Positions 40,986-53,274 of a stretch of 64,000 bases of DNA are shown here, piece by piece; position 1 is the first letter of the stretch; each line of letters starts with the position of its first letter. Origin of the DNA: Ectopseudomonas composti (GTDB taxonomy: Bacteria > Pseudomonadota > Gammaproteobacteria > Pseudomonadales > Pseudomonadaceae); contig NZ_FOWP01000003.1 in assembly GCF_900115475.1 (NCBI RefSeq), positions 186,001-250,000 on the forward strand, given 5' to 3'. Under the pieces are notes generated by a model. That model made no database searches. It was not told the DNA's origin and saw only the letters and a list, made by a program, of their open reading frames with translations. A program made the translations under genes and the position numbers.

Positions 40986-42515
40986 CTATCGGCCCGAAGC
41001 GAGTTGATTGAGGGCGCTTTCCATCCACTGCTGCACGCCATGCATGCTGGCAGCGGAAGTATCGAGCACCGGCTGCGGGTAAACGCCGAGCAGGATAAGC
41101 AGGGCGCCAAGGCCGAGCACCATGGTCAGCTCGCGGGCTTTAAGGCCCGGCAGCGGCGCTTCCTGCTGCACCGGGCCGAAATGGGCGCGATGGATCATTG
41201 CCAGGGCATAAACCGAGCCGAGCACCAGGCCGGTGGCGGCCAGCACCACGACCCAGGGTGCACTGGGGAAGCTGCCGAGCAGGATGAGGAATTCGCCGAC
41301 GAAGTTGCCAGTGCCCGGCAGACCGAGCGCGGCAGCCGCGAAGAACAGGCTGATGGCCGGCAACCAAGACATGCGCGCCCAGATTCCGCCCATCTGGCGC
41401 AGGTCACGGGTGTGCACGCGCTCGTAGAGCTGGCCGCAGAGGATGAACAGCGCGGCAGCGGACAGGCCGTGGGCGACCATCTGCACCACTGCGCCCTGCA
41501 GGGCGATCTGGCTGCCCGAGTAGATGGCGATCAGCACGAAGCCCATGTGCGAGACGCTGGAATAGGCGACCAGGCGCTTGATGTCGGTCTGTGCGAACGA
41601 CAGCAAGGCGCCGTAGATGATGGCGAACACACCGAGCCACTGGGCGATTGGCGCGAACTCGGCCGATGCATTGGGGAACAGCGGCAGGGCGAAGCGCAGC
41701 AGGCCGTAGGCGGCGGTCTTCAGCAGGATGCCGGCCAGGTCTACCGAGCCAGCAGTCGGCGCCTGGGCGTGGGCATCCGGCAGCCATGAGTGCACCGGCA
41801 CCACCGGGAACTTCACCGCGAAGGCGACGAAGAAACCCAGCATCAGCAGGTATTCAGTGCCTGGCGCCAGTTGGGTTTTCAGCAGGTCGGCGTAGTTGAA
41901 GGTCAGCACGCCGGTCTGATTGAAGTGCACGAACACCAGGGCCAGGATCGACACCAGCATGATCAGACCGCTGGCCTGGGTGAAGATGAAGAACTTGGTG
42001 GCGGCGGTGATGCGGGTACGACCGTCGCTGCCGCTATGACCCCAGAGCGCGATGAGGAAGTACATCGGCACCAGCATCATTTCCCAGAAGAAGAAGAACA
42101 GGAACAGATCGACGGCGAGGAACACACCGACCACGCCGCCAAGAATCCACATCAGGTTGAGGTGGAAGAAGCCGACGCGGTTCTGGATCTCGTTCCACGA
42201 GCAGAGCACCGACAGCACACCGAGCAGGCCGGTGAGCACTACCATCAGCACGGACAGACCGTCCATCGCCAGGTGGATGGTGATCCCCAGGCGCGGGATC
42301 CAGTCGATGACGAACTCGTGCGCCCAGCGCGGCTCGCCGCCAGGTGCCGGGGCCAGGGTGAAATCACCGCTGACCCACAGCCACAGGCCGAGGCCGAACA
42401 ACAGGCCCATGGTGATCAGGGCGATCCAGCGCGGCAGCACGGGGCCGAAGCGCTCACCTTGCCAGCACAGCAGGCCGCCGATGAAGGGAATCAGGATTAG
42501 CCAGGGCAGAATCAT
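40986..42515 (-). CDS. nuoM: NADH-quinone oxidoreductase subunit M
   Basis: Proton-pumping membrane subunit, 509 residues. Conserved [36 protein letters not shown] and [23 protein letters not shown] identify NuoM. The helix-5 glutamate ([19 protein letters not shown]) is intact. Thirteen bases separate it from nuoL. Confidence 0.97.
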   Translation of the reverse strand: MILPWLILIPFIGGLLCWQGERFGPVLPRWIALITMGLLFGLGLWLWVSGDFTLAPAPGGEPRWAHEFVIDWIPRLGITIHLAMDGLSVLMVVLTGLLGVLSVLCSWNEIQNRVGFFHLNLMWILGGVVGVFLAVDLFLFFFFWEMMLVPMYFLIALWGHSGSDGRTRITAATKFFIFTQASGLIMLVSILALVFVHFNQTGVLTFNYADLLKTQLAPGTEYLLMLGFFVAFAVKFPVVPVHSWLPDAHAQAPTAGSVDLAGILLKTAAYGLLRFALPLFPNASAEFAPIAQWLGVFAIIYGALLSFAQTDIKRLVAYSSVSHMGFVLIAIYSGSQIALQGAVVQMVAHGLSAAALFILCGQLYERVHTRDLRQMGGIWARMSWLPAISLFFAAAALGLPGTGNFVGEFLILLGSFPSAPWVVVLAATGLVLGSVYALAMIHRAHFGPVQQEAPLPGLKARELTMVLGLGALLILLGVYPQPVLDTSAASMHGVQQWMESALNQLASGR

Positions 42516-42528
42516 CAGGCTGTTTTCC

Positions 42529-44379
42529 TTAACTCAGAAAGAGGATGGCGGCGAGCACCAGTACGGCGCCCCCGGCGATCGAAGCGGCGTACCAGCGCAC
42601 CTGGCCGTTCTCGCTGCGTACCAGTGCGGCGTTGCCTCCACGCGCGAGCAGCGGAATCAGGCCGATGCCGCGGTCGATGGGGTCGCGGCGCAGCAGGTGG
42701 CAAAGCAGAAGGTAAGGGCGCACGAACAGCTTGTCGTAGAGCCAGTCGAAGCCCCAGGCGGCGAACCACAGGGCGCTCAGCAGGCGACCCGGCGCGCTCT
42801 GCGCCACGGCAGTGGCGACGCGGCGCTGACCGAGGAAGAGCAGGGCGGCGATGACGATGCCGCTGACTGCGACCAATCCCGACAGCAGCTCGACGCTGTG
42901 CTTGGCCTCGCCACCGGCATGGCCGACGCTCTGCGGCAGCACGCCGGCCAGCGGTGGGGTGATCCAGGCGCCGATGAAGGTCGACAGAACGATCAGCACC
43001 AGCAGCGGCAGGTTGTGGGCGATGCCATGACCGGCGTGGGCCTCGGTCTTTTGCTCGCCGTGGAAGGCGATGAAGATCAGGCGGAAGGTGTAGATCGAGG
43101 TCAGGAAGGCACCGACCAGACCGGCGTAGAGCAGCTCGCTATGGCCACTGGCGAAGGCTTCCCAGAGGATCTCGTCCTTGGAGTAGAAGCCGGCAGTCAG
43201 CAGTGGCAGGGCAGCCAACGCCGCACCGCCGACGACGAAGCTGGCGTAGGCCAGCGGCAGCTTCTTCCACAGACCGCCCATCTTGAAGATGTTCTGCTCG
43301 TGGTGGCAGGCATGGATCACCGCACCGGAAGCGAGGAACAGCAGGGCCTTGAAGAAGGCGTGGGTCATCAGGTGGAAAATCGCCGCGTCCCAGGCGCCGA
43401 CGCCCAGGGCGAGGAACATGTAGCCGATCTGGCTCATGGTCGAGTAGGCGAGGATACGCTTGATGTCGGTCTGCACCAGGGCGGCAAAGCCGGCCAGCAC
43501 CAGGGTCACGCCGCCGACGATGCCGACCAGCTCGAGAATTTCCGGGGTCAGCAGGAACAGGCCATGGGTACGGGCGATCAGGTAGACGCCGGCGGTGACC
43601 ATGGTCGCCGCGTGGATCAGTGCCGACACCGGGGTCGGACCGGCCATCGCATCGGCCAGCCAGGTCTGCAGCGGCAGCTGGGCGGATTTACCCACCGCGC
43701 CGCCGAGCAGCATCAGGGTGGCGAGCCACAGCCAGGTATCGCCGGCCACGTATTGCTGTGGTGCCACCAGCATCAGCTCCTGAATGTTCAGGGTGCCGAG
43801 GTTGATGAACAGCAGGAACATGCCAATCATCAGGAACACATCACCGACGCGGGTGACGATGAACGCCTTGAGCGCCGCGTTACCGTTGGGCACGTGCTTG
43901 TAGTAGAAGCCGATCAGCAGGTACGAGCACAGGCCCACGCCTTCCCAGCCGAAGAACAGCACCAGCAGGTTGTCGCCAAGTACCAGCAGCAACATGCTGA
44001 AGATGAACAGGTTGGTGTAGGCGAAGAAGCGCGAATAGCCTTCTTCACCGCGCATGTACCAGCTGGCGAACAGGTGGATCAGAAAACCCACGCCGGTGAC
44101 CACGCCGAGCATGGTGGCGGACAGGCCATCCAGGTGCAGGGTGAAGCTCGGTGCCAGGCCTTCGACGCTCATCCACTGCCACAGAGTCAGGCTGTAGGCG
44201 CCGCTGGCCGGCGGATTGCCGAGAAAGGCGGCGATTACCCAGGCAGCGCTGGCGGCCGCCAGGCCGATGGAGCCGACACCGATCACAGCACTGGTGTTTT
44301 CCGAGAAGCGTCCGCGCGAGAAGGCCAGCAGCAGCCAGCCGAGCAGCGGGAAGAATAGAGTCAGGGCTAGAAGGTTCAT
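42529..44379 (-). CDS. nuoL: NADH-quinone oxidoreductase subunit L
   Basis: Largest proton-pumping membrane subunit, 616 residues. It carries the long lateral amphipathic helix at the C-terminus. Signatures: [20 protein letters not shown] (channel Glu), [40 protein letters not shown], and [22 protein letters not shown]. Start overlaps the nuoK stop by four bases (ATGA). Confidence 0.97.
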   Translation of the reverse strand: MNLLALTLFFPLLGWLLLAFSRGRFSENTSAVIGVGSIGLAAASAAWVIAAFLGNPPASGAYSLTLWQWMSVEGLAPSFTLHLDGLSATMLGVVTGVGFLIHLFASWYMRGEEGYSRFFAYTNLFIFSMLLLVLGDNLLVLFFGWEGVGLCSYLLIGFYYKHVPNGNAALKAFIVTRVGDVFLMIGMFLLFINLGTLNIQELMLVAPQQYVAGDTWLWLATLMLLGGAVGKSAQLPLQTWLADAMAGPTPVSALIHAATMVTAGVYLIARTHGLFLLTPEILELVGIVGGVTLVLAGFAALVQTDIKRILAYSTMSQIGYMFLALGVGAWDAAIFHLMTHAFFKALLFLASGAVIHACHHEQNIFKMGGLWKKLPLAYASFVVGGAALAALPLLTAGFYSKDEILWEAFASGHSELLYAGLVGAFLTSIYTFRLIFIAFHGEQKTEAHAGHGIAHNLPLLVLIVLSTFIGAWITPPLAGVLPQSVGHAGGEAKHSVELLSGLVAVSGIVIAALLFLGQRRVATAVAQSAPGRLLSALWFAAWGFDWLYDKLFVRPYLLLCHLLRRDPIDRGIGLIPLLARGGNAALVRSENGQVRWYAASIAGGAVLVLAAILFLS

Positions 44380-44684
44380 CCGCGCATCTCGCTGGCAGCG
44401 TCGATATCCAGAGTGTTGAAGCGGCGATATAGCTGCAGCAGGATCGCCAGGCCGATGCTGGCCTCGGCGGCTGCCAGGGTGATCACCAGGATGAACATCA
44501 CCTGGCCGTCAGCCGCGCCCCAGCGGGCGCCGGCAACGACGAAGGCGAGCGCGGCGGCATTCATCATCACTTCCAGACTCATCAGGATGAACAGGATGTT
44601 GCGCCTTACCATCAGACCGACCAGGCCGATGCAGAACAGCACACCGGCCAGGGCCAGGCCGTGTTCCAGAGGTATGCCGGTCAT
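44376..44684 (-). CDS. nuoK: NADH-quinone oxidoreductase subunit K
   Basis: Small three-helix membrane subunit (102 residues; ND4L homologue). The two membrane-embedded Glu residues of the central proton axis are seen in [15 protein letters not shown] and [19 protein letters not shown]. Overlaps nuoJ and nuoL by four bases on each side, so translation is coupled. Confidence 0.97.
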   Translation of the reverse strand: MTGIPLEHGLALAGVLFCIGLVGLMVRRNILFILMSLEVMMNAAALAFVVAGARWGAADGQVMFILVITLAAAEASIGLAILLQLYRRFNTLDIDAASEMRG

Positions 44685-45190
44685 ACGGTTGGCTCCTTGG
44701 CGTCATGGCGGCCCAGGTGATAGGCGGCGACCAGTGCGGCGAGCAGCAGCATGGAGGCCAGCTCCACGGCCAGCAGATAGGGGCCGAACAGGCTGATGCC
44801 GACGGCCTTGGCCTCGACCGTGGTGTGGCCGATGTGGGCGTCGCTGACGTGGTTCAGCAGCACATAGAGCAACTGGCTGAGCAGTAGGCCGCTGAGAATC
44901 GCTGGGCCAACCCAGATCCCGGGCGTCAGCCACTTGTGCTCCTGCTCGGCGGCAGCCGGGCCGAGGTTGAGCATCATCACCACGAAGACGAACAGCACCA
45001 TGATGGCGCCGGCATAAACGATGATTTCCAGCGCGCCGGCAAAGGGCGCACCGAGGGCGAAGAACACCATCGACACTGCCAGCAGCGAGACGATGAGGTA
45101 GAGCAGGGCATGCACCGGGTTGGTGTTGGTGACCACCCCGACCGTTGCTGCCACCGCCACACCGGCGGCGAAGTAGAACGCGAATTCCAT
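44681..45190 (-). CDS. nuoJ: NADH-quinone oxidoreductase subunit J
   Basis: Membrane subunit (ND6 homologue), 169 residues, five helices. The helix-3 signature with the flexible pi-bulge, [23 protein letters not shown], is intact. I start at ATG 45190 ([10 protein letters not shown], with GAGG ahead); the longer open frame runs through the REP-like repeat and is not coding. A 67-bp gap with that repeat separates it from nuoI. Confidence 0.96.
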   Translation of the reverse strand: MEFAFYFAAGVAVAATVGVVTNTNPVHALLYLIVSLLAVSMVFFALGAPFAGALEIIVYAGAIMVLFVFVVMMLNLGPAAAEQEHKWLTPGIWVGPAILSGLLLSQLLYVLLNHVSDAHIGHTTVEAKAVGISLFGPYLLAVELASMLLLAALVAAYHLGRHDAKEPTV

Positions 45191-45208
45191 CAGAGGCTCC
45201 TCATTGCA

Positions 45209-45247
45209 CCCCGCTCCCGCTTGCGGGAGAGGGGCTGGGGGAGAGGG
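45209..45247. repeat. REP-like repeat between nuoI and nuoJ
   Basis: 39-nt unit with stem CTCCCGC / GCGGGAG (loop TT) and tail GGGGGAGAGGG. It differs at two positions from the unit at 30365-30403. Placed inside the nuo operon within the short nuoI-nuoJ spacer, it would form a hairpin in the polycistronic mRNA. Confidence 0.75.
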
Positions 45248-45257
45248 TAAGAAAGAG

Positions 45258-45806
45258 TCATGGCAGCAGGCTCTTGACGTTGATCGGCTCGGCCTCGTTC
45301 TGCGCGGCGCCCTTGGGCTTGCCAGCGATGGCCATACCGGCAACGCGGTAGAAGTTGTAGTCCGGGTTCTTGCCGGGGCCGCTGATCAGCAGGTCTTCCT
45401 TCTCGTACACCAGATCCTGACGCTTGAACTCGCCCATCTCGAAGTCGGGGGTGAGCTGGATCGCGGTGGTCGGGCAGGCTTCCTCGCACAGGCCGCAGAA
45501 GATGCAGCGCGAGAAGTTGATACGGAAGAACTCCGGGTACCAGCGACCGTCGTCGGTCTCGGCCTTCTGCAGCGAGATGCAGCCCACCGGGCAGGCCACG
45601 GCGCACAGGTTGCAGGCCACGCAGCGCTCTTCGCCGTCGGGGTCGCGGGTGAGGACGATGCGACCGCGGTAGCGCGGCGGCAGGTAAACCGGCTCTTCCG
45701 GGTATTGCAGGGTGTCGCGCTTGCGAAAGCCATGGCTGAAGACCATGGCCAGGCTGCGCAGTTGGGTGCCGGTACCGACCAGCACGTCCCATATGTATTT
45801 GAACAT
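45258..45806 (-). CDS. nuoI: NADH-quinone oxidoreductase subunit I
   Basis: Peripheral subunit, 182 residues, carrying the two [4Fe-4S] clusters N6a and N6b that pass electrons towards NuoB. Both ferredoxin motifs are complete: [17 protein letters not shown] and [16 protein letters not shown]. The N-terminus ([16 protein letters not shown]) is amphipathic. Thirteen bases after nuoH. Confidence 0.97.
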   Translation of the reverse strand: MFKYIWDVLVGTGTQLRSLAMVFSHGFRKRDTLQYPEEPVYLPPRYRGRIVLTRDPDGEERCVACNLCAVACPVGCISLQKAETDDGRWYPEFFRINFSRCIFCGLCEEACPTTAIQLTPDFEMGEFKRQDLVYEKEDLLISGPGKNPDYNFYRVAGMAIAGKPKGAAQNEAEPINVKSLLP

Positions 45807-45819
45807 TCTGTGGTTCTCC

Positions 45820-46812
45820 TTACTGGGCCGTGGCCAGCACGACGGCGCCGGTCACCAGCAGGTTGATCAGGGTCAGCGGCAGGCAGAACTTCCAGCTGAA
45901 GGCCATGACCTGGTCATAGCGCGGACGTGGGATCGACGCGCGCAGCAGGATGAAGATCATGATGAAGAAGGCCGTTTTCAGCGCGAACCAGAAGAACGGA
46001 ATCTGCGGCAGGATGCCGAACGGGCCGTGCCAGCCACCGAAGAACAGCGTTACCAGCAAGGCGGACACGGTGACGATGGCCACGTACTCGCCAACGAAGA
46101 ACATGCCCCATTTCATCCCGGCGTATTCGATGTGGTAACCATCGGCCAGCTCCTGCTCGGCTTCCGGCTGGTCGAACGGGTGACGGTGAGTCACGGCGAC
46201 GGCAGCGATGAAGAAGGTACAGAAGCCGAAGAACTGCGGAATGATGAACCACAGGTTCTGCGCCTGGTAATCGACGATGTCGCGCATGTTGAACGAGCCG
46301 ACCTGCGCCACCACGCCCATCAGCGCCAGGGCCAGGAACACTTCGTAGGACACGGTTTGCGCCGAAGCACGCAAGGCACCGAGCAGGGCGAACTTGTTGT
46401 TGCTTGCCCAGCCGGCGAACAGCACGGCATACACCGAAAGACCCGCCATGGCGAAGAAGAACAGGATGCCGATGTTCAGGTCCGCCACGCCCCAGTTCGG
46501 GGTGATCGGGATGATGGCGAAGGCCATCAGCATCGCCGAGAAGGCGATCATCGGCGCCAGGATGAAGATGAACTTGTCGGCGAACGGCGGCGTCCAGTCC
46601 TCCTTGAAGAACATCTTGATCATGTCGGCGGCGATCTGAAACATGCCGAACGGCCCCACACGGTTGGGGCCGTAACGATCCTGCCACCAGCCGAGCAGAC
46701 GGCGCTCGATGAAGCTCAGCAGCGCGCCGCAGACCACCACCACCAGCAGGATGACGATGGCCTTGAGTACCGCAATGACGATCTCGATCAGTTCGGGCGT
46801 CAACCAGCTCAT
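45820..46812 (-). CDS. nuoH: NADH-quinone oxidoreductase subunit H
   Basis: Membrane subunit (ND1 homologue), 330 residues, eight helices, forming the quinone chamber and its link to the membrane arm. The acidic cytoplasmic loop region [27 protein letters not shown] and [20 protein letters not shown] are the hallmark segments. Overlaps the nuoG stop by four bases. Confidence 0.97.
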   Translation of the reverse strand: MSWLTPELIEIVIAVLKAIVILLVVVVCGALLSFIERRLLGWWQDRYGPNRVGPFGMFQIAADMIKMFFKEDWTPPFADKFIFILAPMIAFSAMLMAFAIIPITPNWGVADLNIGILFFFAMAGLSVYAVLFAGWASNNKFALLGALRASAQTVSYEVFLALALMGVVAQVGSFNMRDIVDYQAQNLWFIIPQFFGFCTFFIAAVAVTHRHPFDQPEAEQELADGYHIEYAGMKWGMFFVGEYVAIVTVSALLVTLFFGGWHGPFGILPQIPFFWFALKTAFFIMIFILLRASIPRPRYDQVMAFSWKFCLPLTLINLLVTGAVVLATAQ

Positions 46813-49532
46813 TGCGCGGCCTCCTGCAGCAGGGTCACGCTGGCACCGGCGACTGCTGCCGGAATGCCCGGCAAGCCAACCGGTAGACCGACCAGGCCGA
46901 CGGCCAGATCATCACGCACCTGCAGCGGCAGGCGCAGCGCCTGACCGTTGACGCGCAGGGCCAGCAGTGCTCCGTCGTTCACGCCCAGGCGTGCCGCTTC
47001 CTCACGAGCCAGGGCCACGTACGGCTCGGGTATGCGTTCCTGGATCGGTTTGGCGCGTGCGGAGTTTTCCTCGCTGCCGAACAGGTGGTGCAGTGGCGCC
47101 ACCTGCCAGGTGCCGGCTGCCGGATTGAACGCTGCATTCACGGCGAACCAGGGCAGGGCGTTACCGGCGGCTTCGAGCAGGCGCACGCCGGGGTCGCCGG
47201 CACGCAGATGACCACCGACCTCGTCCTGGAACTTGTTCCAGGCCTGTGGCGAGTTCCAGCCCGGCGACCAGGCGAACGGAATCTGCTGCCGATCTTCCTT
47301 GCTGCCTGAATAGCCTTCCATGGAGAAGGCGAAGGCGGTGTCCTGATCCTGCGGCTGACGCGGCTCGTGCACGCTGATATTGGCGCGCATGGCAGTGCGG
47401 CCGCTGTAGCGGTGCGGCTCGCGGGCGAGCTTGAGACCCTTGATACGGAACGAGGCGCTCGGCGCGGCGTCCTTGATGCCGGCCAATAGCGGGTTGCTTG
47501 CGGCACAGACCTCTGTGACCTGATCCAGTTGCGTCCAGTCCACGGCCTTGCCTTGCAGGGTGCTGTGCAGGGCATGCAGCCAGCGCCAGCCTTCGCGGAT
47601 CAGGATGTCAGCGTCGTAGTAGCTCGGCTCATAGACCTGGAAGAAGCGCTGGGCGCGGCCTTCCAGGCTGACCAGGGTGCCGTCGCCTTCGGCGAAGGAG
47701 GCCACCGGCAGCAGCAGGTGGGCGCGTTCGCTGGTGGCGGTGCGCTGGTGATCGGCGACGATCACCGTCTGCGCAGTGCTGAGCGCCGCATCGACCTTGG
47801 CGGCATCGGCGCGGCGGTACAGGTCGTTTTCCAGCACGATCACGGCATCGGCCTGGCCACCATTCAGGGCTTGCAGTGCGGCATCGACGGAGTCGCCGCC
47901 CTGCTCTTTATCCAGAAGCAGTGCCAGGCCCAGGCTGTTGGCCTCGGGTACTACCAGGCTCAGCGAGCCGTTCTTTTCACGGTTCTTCAGTGCACTGGCG
48001 ATGTTGGCGGCAGCTTCGATCAGGGCTTTGTCGCCCAGCGAGGCGCCAGAGACGATCAGCGGGCGGTTGGCGGCGAGCAGGGCGTCGGCGATGCGCTGTA
48101 CCAACGCTTGCGCTTCGGCTTCCAGGCCGTCGACAGCCGGGGCACTCGGGTCGATGGCGTGGGCCACGGCGAAACCGATGCGAGCCAGATCGGCCGGCGC
48201 GGCGTGCACGCTTTCGGCGGCCACGTCATCCAGGCGGGTTTCCGCGACGCTGGCGATAAACAGCGGATGCAGGGCGTGCTGGGCGACGTTCTGCACGGCC
48301 GCCATGTGCCAGTCCTGAATCCGCGCGCCGGCAGCGATCTCGGTGGCCTTGCCCTTGACTGCCTGACGCAGGGCCAGGGCCATGCGCGCAGCGGTCTGGG
48401 TCAGGTCTTCGCCGAGGACGAAGATAGCGTCGTGCAGCTCGACGTCGCGCAGAGTCGGCGTTGGCAGCGGGCCGTTCTGCAGGATGTCACGGATCAGGCG
48501 GATGTTCTCCAGCTCGCCCGCAGCGATACCACTGTAGTAGTTGTCGGCACCCACCAGTTCGCGCAGGGCGAAGTTGGATTCCAGGCTGGCACGCGGCGAG
48601 CCGATGCCGATCACACGCTTGCCTTTGAGCAGCTCGGCGGCCTTGTCCAGCGCAGCATCGATGCCGATGGCCTGGCCAGCCAGCAGCGGCTGGCGCGGGC
48701 GATCTGCGTTGTTGACGTAGCCATAGCCGAAGCGGCCACGGTCACAGAGGAAGTACTGGTTCACCGAGCCGTTGAAGCGGTTCTCGATGCGGCGCAGTTC
48801 GCCGTAGCGCTCACCGGGGCTGATGTTGCAGCCGCTGGAGCAGCCATGGCAGATGCTCGGGGCGAACTGCATGTCCCACTTGCGGTTGTAGCGCTCGGAG
48901 TGGGTCTTGTCGGTGAACACGCCGGTCGGGCAGACCTCGACCAGGTTGCCGGAGAATTCGCTTTCCAGCGTGCCGTCCTCGACGCGGCCGAAGTACACGT
49001 TGTCGTGCGCGCCGTAGACGCCGAGGTCGGTGCCGCCAGCGTAGTCCTTGTAGTAGCGCACGCAGCGGTAGCAGGCGATGCAGCGGTTCATCTCGTGGGC
49101 GATAAACGGGCCCAACTCTTGGTTTTGATGAGTCCGCTTGGTAAAGCGATAGCGGCGGGCGTTGTGCCCGGTCATCACCGTCATGTCCTGCAGGTGGCAG
49201 TGACCGCCTTCCTCGCACACCGGGCAGTCGTGCGGGTGGTTGGTCATCAGCCATTCGACGACGCTGGCGCGAAACGCCTTGGATTCCTCGTCGTCGATGC
49301 TGATCCAGGTGTTGTCGGTGGCAGGCGTCATGCAGGACATGACGATACGACCACGGGTGTCGTTCTCGTCGTTGTACTGCTTGACCGCGCACTGGCGGCA
49401 CGCCCCGACGCTGCCAAGCGCCGGGTGCCAGCAGAAGTAGGGGATATCGAGTCCGAGGGACAGGCAGGCCTGCAAGAGGTTGTCTGCACCATCGACTTCG
49501 AAATCTTTGCCGTCTACGTGGATAGTGGCCAT
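46809..49532 (-). CDS. nuoG: NADH-quinone oxidoreductase subunit G
   Basis: Large iron-sulfur subunit, 907 residues. Cluster ligands are all visible: N1b [2Fe-2S] by C34, C45, C48 and C67; N5 by H99, C103, C106 and C112; N4 by C151, C154, C157 and C201; and the extra N7 cluster by C228, C231, C235 and C263 (CHGCSSGC plus FLCDRG). The rest is a molybdopterin-oxidoreductase-like domain without cofactor. NuoG of E. coli also carries N7. Start [11 protein letters not shown] at 49532; 58 bp from nuoF. Confidence 0.97.
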   Translation of the reverse strand: MATIHVDGKDFEVDGADNLLQACLSLGLDIPYFCWHPALGSVGACRQCAVKQYNDENDTRGRIVMSCMTPATDNTWISIDDEESKAFRASVVEWLMTNHPHDCPVCEEGGHCHLQDMTVMTGHNARRYRFTKRTHQNQELGPFIAHEMNRCIACYRCVRYYKDYAGGTDLGVYGAHDNVYFGRVEDGTLESEFSGNLVEVCPTGVFTDKTHSERYNRKWDMQFAPSICHGCSSGCNISPGERYGELRRIENRFNGSVNQYFLCDRGRFGYGYVNNADRPRQPLLAGQAIGIDAALDKAAELLKGKRVIGIGSPRASLESNFALRELVGADNYYSGIAAGELENIRLIRDILQNGPLPTPTLRDVELHDAIFVLGEDLTQTAARMALALRQAVKGKATEIAAGARIQDWHMAAVQNVAQHALHPLFIASVAETRLDDVAAESVHAAPADLARIGFAVAHAIDPSAPAVDGLEAEAQALVQRIADALLAANRPLIVSGASLGDKALIEAAANIASALKNREKNGSLSLVVPEANSLGLALLLDKEQGGDSVDAALQALNGGQADAVIVLENDLYRRADAAKVDAALSTAQTVIVADHQRTATSERAHLLLPVASFAEGDGTLVSLEGRAQRFFQVYEPSYYDADILIREGWRWLHALHSTLQGKAVDWTQLDQVTEVCAASNPLLAGIKDAAPSASFRIKGLKLAREPHRYSGRTAMRANISVHEPRQPQDQDTAFAFSMEGYSGSKEDRQQIPFAWSPGWNSPQAWNKFQDEVGGHLRAGDPGVRLLEAAGNALPWFAVNAAFNPAAGTWQVAPLHHLFGSEENSARAKPIQERIPEPYVALAREEAARLGVNDGALLALRVNGQALRLPLQVRDDLAVGLVGLPVGLPGIPAAVAGASVTLLQEAAQ

Positions 49533-49590
49533 TTCTTTAAGTCTTCGTTTACCCGCTGGTTAAAGCGGCTGGCTAAGGGAATTCGTCTGT

Positions 49591-50937
49591 TCAGCTCGCG
49601 GTCGCTGGCGTGCGAGGCGTAGTCGCCACCTGGGCCACGCCGGCCTCGAACTCGTCACGGAAATACTTGATGGCACTGCCCAACGGCTCCACGGCGCCTG
49701 GCGCGTGAGCACAGAAGGTCTTGCCCGGGCCGAGGAAATTGACCAGGCCGAGCAGGGTCTGGATGTCTTCGCGGGTGCCTTCGCCACGTTCCAGGGCGCG
49801 GAGGATCTTCACGCTCCACGGCAGGCCGTCGCGGCACGGTGTGCACCAGCCGCAGGACTCGCGGGCGAAGAACTCTTCCATGTTGCGCAGCAGGGAGACC
49901 ATGTTGATCGAGTCGTCCACCGCCAGCGCCAGGCCGGTGCCCATACGCGTGCCGACCTTGCCGATGCCCCCGGCGTACATCTGCGCCTCAAGGTGCTCGG
50001 GCAGCAGGAAGCCGGTACCGGCGCCGCCAGGCTGCCAGCACTTGAGCGTGTAGCCGTCACGCATGCCGCCAGCGTAGTCCTCGAACAGCTCGCGGGCGGT
50101 GATGCCGAACGGCAGTTCCCACAGGCCGGGGTTCTTCACCTTGCCGGAGAAGCCCATCAGCTTGGTGCCGTGGTCTTCGCTGCCCGGGCGGGCGAGGCCC
50201 TTGTACCAGTCAACACCGCCCGAAACGATGGCGGGCACGTTGCACAGGGTTTCGACGTTGTTGACGCAGGTCGGTTTACCCCACACGCCGACAGCAGCCG
50301 GGAACGGCGGCTTGGCGCGCGGGTTGGCGCGGCGGCCTTCCAGTGAGTTGATCAGCGCGGTTTCTTCGCCGCAGATGTAGCGGCCGGCGCCGGTGTGTAC
50401 AAACAGCTCGAAATCGAAGCCGCTGCCAAAGATGTTCTTGCCGAGCAGGCCGGCGGCCTTGGCTTCCTCGATGGCGCGGTTGAGGTTGGCCGCAGCGTCG
50501 ACGTACTCGCCACGCAGGAAGATATAGCCGCGATAGGCCTTGAGCGCGCGCGCGGAGATCAGCATGCCTTCCACCAATAGGTGCGGCAGCTGTTCCATCA
50601 GCATGCGGTCTTTCCAGGTGTTGGGTTCCATTTCGTCCGCATTGCACAGCAGGTAGCGGATGTTCATGGATTCGTCGGCCGGCATCAGGCCCCACTTCAC
50701 GCCCGTGGGGAAGCCTGCGCCGCCACGGCCCTTGAGGCCGGATTCCTTGACGGTCTGCACGATGTCGGCCTGGGCCATCTCGGTCAGTGCCTTGCGTGCG
50801 GCCGCGTAGCCGTTCTTCTGCTGGTATTCCTCCAGCCATACCGGCTGGGCGTCGTCACGCAGGCGCCAGGTCAGCGGATGGGTTTCTTCGCTGCGGGTGA
50901 TGCGGTTGGCTGGGCCGATGGAGGTGAGCGCTTTCAT
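49591..50937 (-). CDS. nuoF: NADH-quinone oxidoreductase subunit F
   Basis: NADH-binding flavoprotein subunit, 448 residues. The FMN/NADH glycine-rich loop [10 protein letters not shown] is at residues 70-79, [15 protein letters not shown] follows, and cluster N3 is bound by C362, C365, C368 ([11 protein letters not shown]) and C409 (KTFCAH). Start at ATG 50937 overlaps the nuoE stop (ATGA). Electrons from NADH enter complex I here. Confidence 0.97.
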   Translation of the reverse strand: MKALTSIGPANRITRSEETHPLTWRLRDDAQPVWLEEYQQKNGYAAARKALTEMAQADIVQTVKESGLKGRGGAGFPTGVKWGLMPADESMNIRYLLCNADEMEPNTWKDRMLMEQLPHLLVEGMLISARALKAYRGYIFLRGEYVDAAANLNRAIEEAKAAGLLGKNIFGSGFDFELFVHTGAGRYICGEETALINSLEGRRANPRAKPPFPAAVGVWGKPTCVNNVETLCNVPAIVSGGVDWYKGLARPGSEDHGTKLMGFSGKVKNPGLWELPFGITARELFEDYAGGMRDGYTLKCWQPGGAGTGFLLPEHLEAQMYAGGIGKVGTRMGTGLALAVDDSINMVSLLRNMEEFFARESCGWCTPCRDGLPWSVKILRALERGEGTREDIQTLLGLVNFLGPGKTFCAHAPGAVEPLGSAIKYFRDEFEAGVAQVATTPRTPATAS

Positions 50938-51428
50938 TGATAGGCCTCCAGCAGCTTGGCGACGCCGTCGGGCTGGATGTCGCCGAAGGTGTCGTCGTCG
51001 ATCATCAGCGCCGGAGCCTTGTCGCAGTTGCCCAGGCAGCACACCGGCAGCAGGGTGAAACGCTCATCGCTGGTGGTCTGGCCAAGGCCGATGCCGAGCT
51101 GCTTCTGCATCTCACTGACCACGGATTCATGGCCACCGATGTAGCAGGTCATGCTGTCGCACACCCGGATGATGTGGCGGCCGACCGGCTGGCGGAAAAT
51201 CTGGCTATAGAAGGTAGCCACACCCTCGACGTCGCTGGCGGGAATGCCGAGGATCGCGCCAATGGCATCGGCGGCGCCGTCTGGCACCCAGCCGCGGGCC
51301 TTCTGCACGATCTTCAGCGCTTCGATGCTGGCGGCGCGCGGGTCTTCGTAGTGGTGCATCTCGTGCTCGATGGCCGAGCGTTCGGTTTCGCTGAGGGTGA
51401 AACGGTCGGTCTGAATTAGCGTATTCAT
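50934..51428 (-). CDS. nuoE: NADH-quinone oxidoreductase subunit E
   Basis: Thioredoxin-fold [2Fe-2S] subunit (164 residues) that carries cluster N1a, with ligands C90 and C95 (RVCDSMTC) and C131 and C135 (CCLGNC). The preceding [19 protein letters not shown] is typical. One base separates it from nuoCD; the stop overlaps nuoF. Confidence 0.97.
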   Translation of the reverse strand: MNTLIQTDRFTLSETERSAIEHEMHHYEDPRAASIEALKIVQKARGWVPDGAADAIGAILGIPASDVEGVATFYSQIFRQPVGRHIIRVCDSMTCYIGGHESVVSEMQKQLGIGLGQTTSDERFTLLPVCCLGNCDKAPALMIDDDTFGDIQPDGVAKLLEAYQ

Positions 51429-51429
51429 G

Positions 51430-53211
51430 TCAGCGGTCCACGTCGGCCATGACGAAGTCGATACTGCCCAGGTAGGCGATCAGGTCCGCCACCATGCTGC
51501 CGCGGATCACCGAGGGGATCTGCTGCAGGTGGGGGAAGCTGGGGGTGCGAATCCGGGTGCGGTAGCTCATGGTGCTGCCGTCGCTCGTCAGGTAATAACT
51601 GTTGATGCCCTTGGTCGCCTCGATCATCTGGAAGGCTTCGTTGGCCGGCATGACCGGGCCCCAGGAAACCTGCAGGAAGTGGGTGATCAGGGTTTCGATG
51701 TGCTGCAGCGTGCGCTCTTTCGGCGGCGGCGTGGTCAGCGGATGATCGGCCTTGTACGGGCCTTCCGGCATGTTCTTCAGGCACTGGTCGATGATGCGAA
51801 TGCTCTGGCGCATCTCTTCCACGCGCACCATGCAGCGGTCGTAGGCATCGCCATTGGCCGCCAGCGGCACCTCGAAATCAAAATGCTCGTAGCCGGAGTA
51901 GGGGCGCGCCTTGCGCAGGTCGAAGTCGCAACCGGTGGCGCGCAGGCCGGCGCCGGTGGTGCCCCATTCCAGCGCTTCCTTGGTGTTGTACTGCGCCACG
52001 CCGATGGTACGGGCCTTGAGGATGCTGTTCTTCAGCGCGGCTTTCTCGTATTCGTCGAGTCGCTTGGGCAGCCAGTCGACGAATTCCTTGACCAGCTTGT
52101 CCCAGCCGCGCGGCAGGTCGTGGGCGACGCCGCCGATGCGGTACCAGGCCGGGTGCAGGCGGAAACCGGTGATCGCCTCGATCACCTTGTAGGCGCGCTG
52201 GCGGTCGGTGAAGGTGAAGAACACCGGCGTCATCGCACCGACGTCCTGGATGTAGGTGCCGAGGAACAGCAGGTGGCTGGTGATGCGGAAGAACTCGGCC
52301 ATCATCACGCGGATGAAATCGACGCGGGCCGGCACCTTGATGCCGGCGAGTTTCTCCACCGAGAGCACGTAGGGCAGGTTGTTCATCACCCCACCGAGGT
52401 AGTCGATGCGGTCGGTGTAAGGGATGAAGCTGTGCCAGCTCTGCCGTTCGGCCATCTTCTCGGCGCCACGGTGGTGGTAGCCGATCTCCGGCACGCAATC
52501 GACGATCTCTTCGCCGTCGAGTTGCAGGATGATGCGGAAGGCACCGTGTGCGGACGGGTGGTTGGGACCGAGGTTGAGGAACATGTAGTCCTCGTGCTCG
52601 CCGCCACGTTTCATGCCCCAGTCTTCGGGACGGAATCGCGCGGCTTCTTCCTCAAGCTGCTGCTTGGCCAGGGTCAGGCTGAACGGATCGAATTCGGTGG
52701 CGCGCGCCGGGTAGTCCTTGCGCAGCGGGTGACCTTCCCAGGTCGGCGGCATCATGATGCGGCTCAGGTGCGGGTGGCCGGTGAAGGTGATGCCGTACAG
52801 ATCCCAGACTTCGCGTTCGTACCAGTTGGCGTTGGGCCAGATACCGGTGGCGGTGGGCAGGTTGAGGTCGCGCTCGGACAAGGCCACCTTGATCATCACG
52901 TCACTATTACGCTCCAGCGACATCAGGTGATAGAACACCGTGAAGTCGGCGTCCGGCAGGCCGCGACGCTGGGTACGCAGGCGCTCGTCGACGCCGTGCA
53001 GGTCGTAAAGCATCACGTAGGGGCGCGGCAGGTTGCGCAGGCAGGTGAGCACTTCGATCAGGCGCTCACGGGCGACCCAAAGCACCGGCACGCCGGTGCG
53101 GGTCGCTTGCAGGGTGAAACTGTCGTCGCCAAAGCGAGCGCGCAGTTCGGCGACGACGTCCTGGTCGTCAGCCTTGTAAGGCGGTATGGACACAACGGTG
53201 TCTTGAGTCAT
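51430..53211 (-). CDS. nuoCD: NADH-quinone oxidoreductase fused subunit C/D
   Basis: Single 593-residue protein that combines NuoC (30-kDa, about residues 1-190) and NuoD (49-kDa, about 200-593), as in other gammaproteobacteria. NuoC part: [29 protein letters not shown]. NuoD part: [38 protein letters not shown], and the C-terminal DFVMADVDR that completes the quinone site. The upstream gap to nuoB is 63 bp, the longest within the first half of the operon, without a visible terminator. Confidence 0.97.
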   Translation of the reverse strand: MTQDTVVSIPPYKADDQDVVAELRARFGDDSFTLQATRTGVPVLWVARERLIEVLTCLRNLPRPYVMLYDLHGVDERLRTQRRGLPDADFTVFYHLMSLERNSDVMIKVALSERDLNLPTATGIWPNANWYEREVWDLYGITFTGHPHLSRIMMPPTWEGHPLRKDYPARATEFDPFSLTLAKQQLEEEAARFRPEDWGMKRGGEHEDYMFLNLGPNHPSAHGAFRIILQLDGEEIVDCVPEIGYHHRGAEKMAERQSWHSFIPYTDRIDYLGGVMNNLPYVLSVEKLAGIKVPARVDFIRVMMAEFFRITSHLLFLGTYIQDVGAMTPVFFTFTDRQRAYKVIEAITGFRLHPAWYRIGGVAHDLPRGWDKLVKEFVDWLPKRLDEYEKAALKNSILKARTIGVAQYNTKEALEWGTTGAGLRATGCDFDLRKARPYSGYEHFDFEVPLAANGDAYDRCMVRVEEMRQSIRIIDQCLKNMPEGPYKADHPLTTPPPKERTLQHIETLITHFLQVSWGPVMPANEAFQMIEATKGINSYYLTSDGSTMSYRTRIRTPSFPHLQQIPSVIRGSMVADLIAYLGSIDFVMADVDR

Positions 53212-53274
53212 GGTCTCGGTCGCTGTCGATCAACGTAGAAAGTGGGCGTGACGCTTGCGCGGGCAAGCATCGGC

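Noticed and set aside
42052..44358. Very long plus-strand open frame (768 codons) opposite nuoL
   Set aside because: Mirror frame of a GC-rich gene; the product is rich in Gln, His, Glu and Asp with no fold, and nuoL on the other strand is certain.
47529..49622. Long plus-strand open frame (697 codons) opposite nuoG
   Set aside because: Shadow of nuoG caused by codon bias; no ribosome-binding site and no recognisable domain.
51427..53238. Plus-strand open frame (603 codons) opposite nuoCD
   Set aside because: Shadow of nuoCD.
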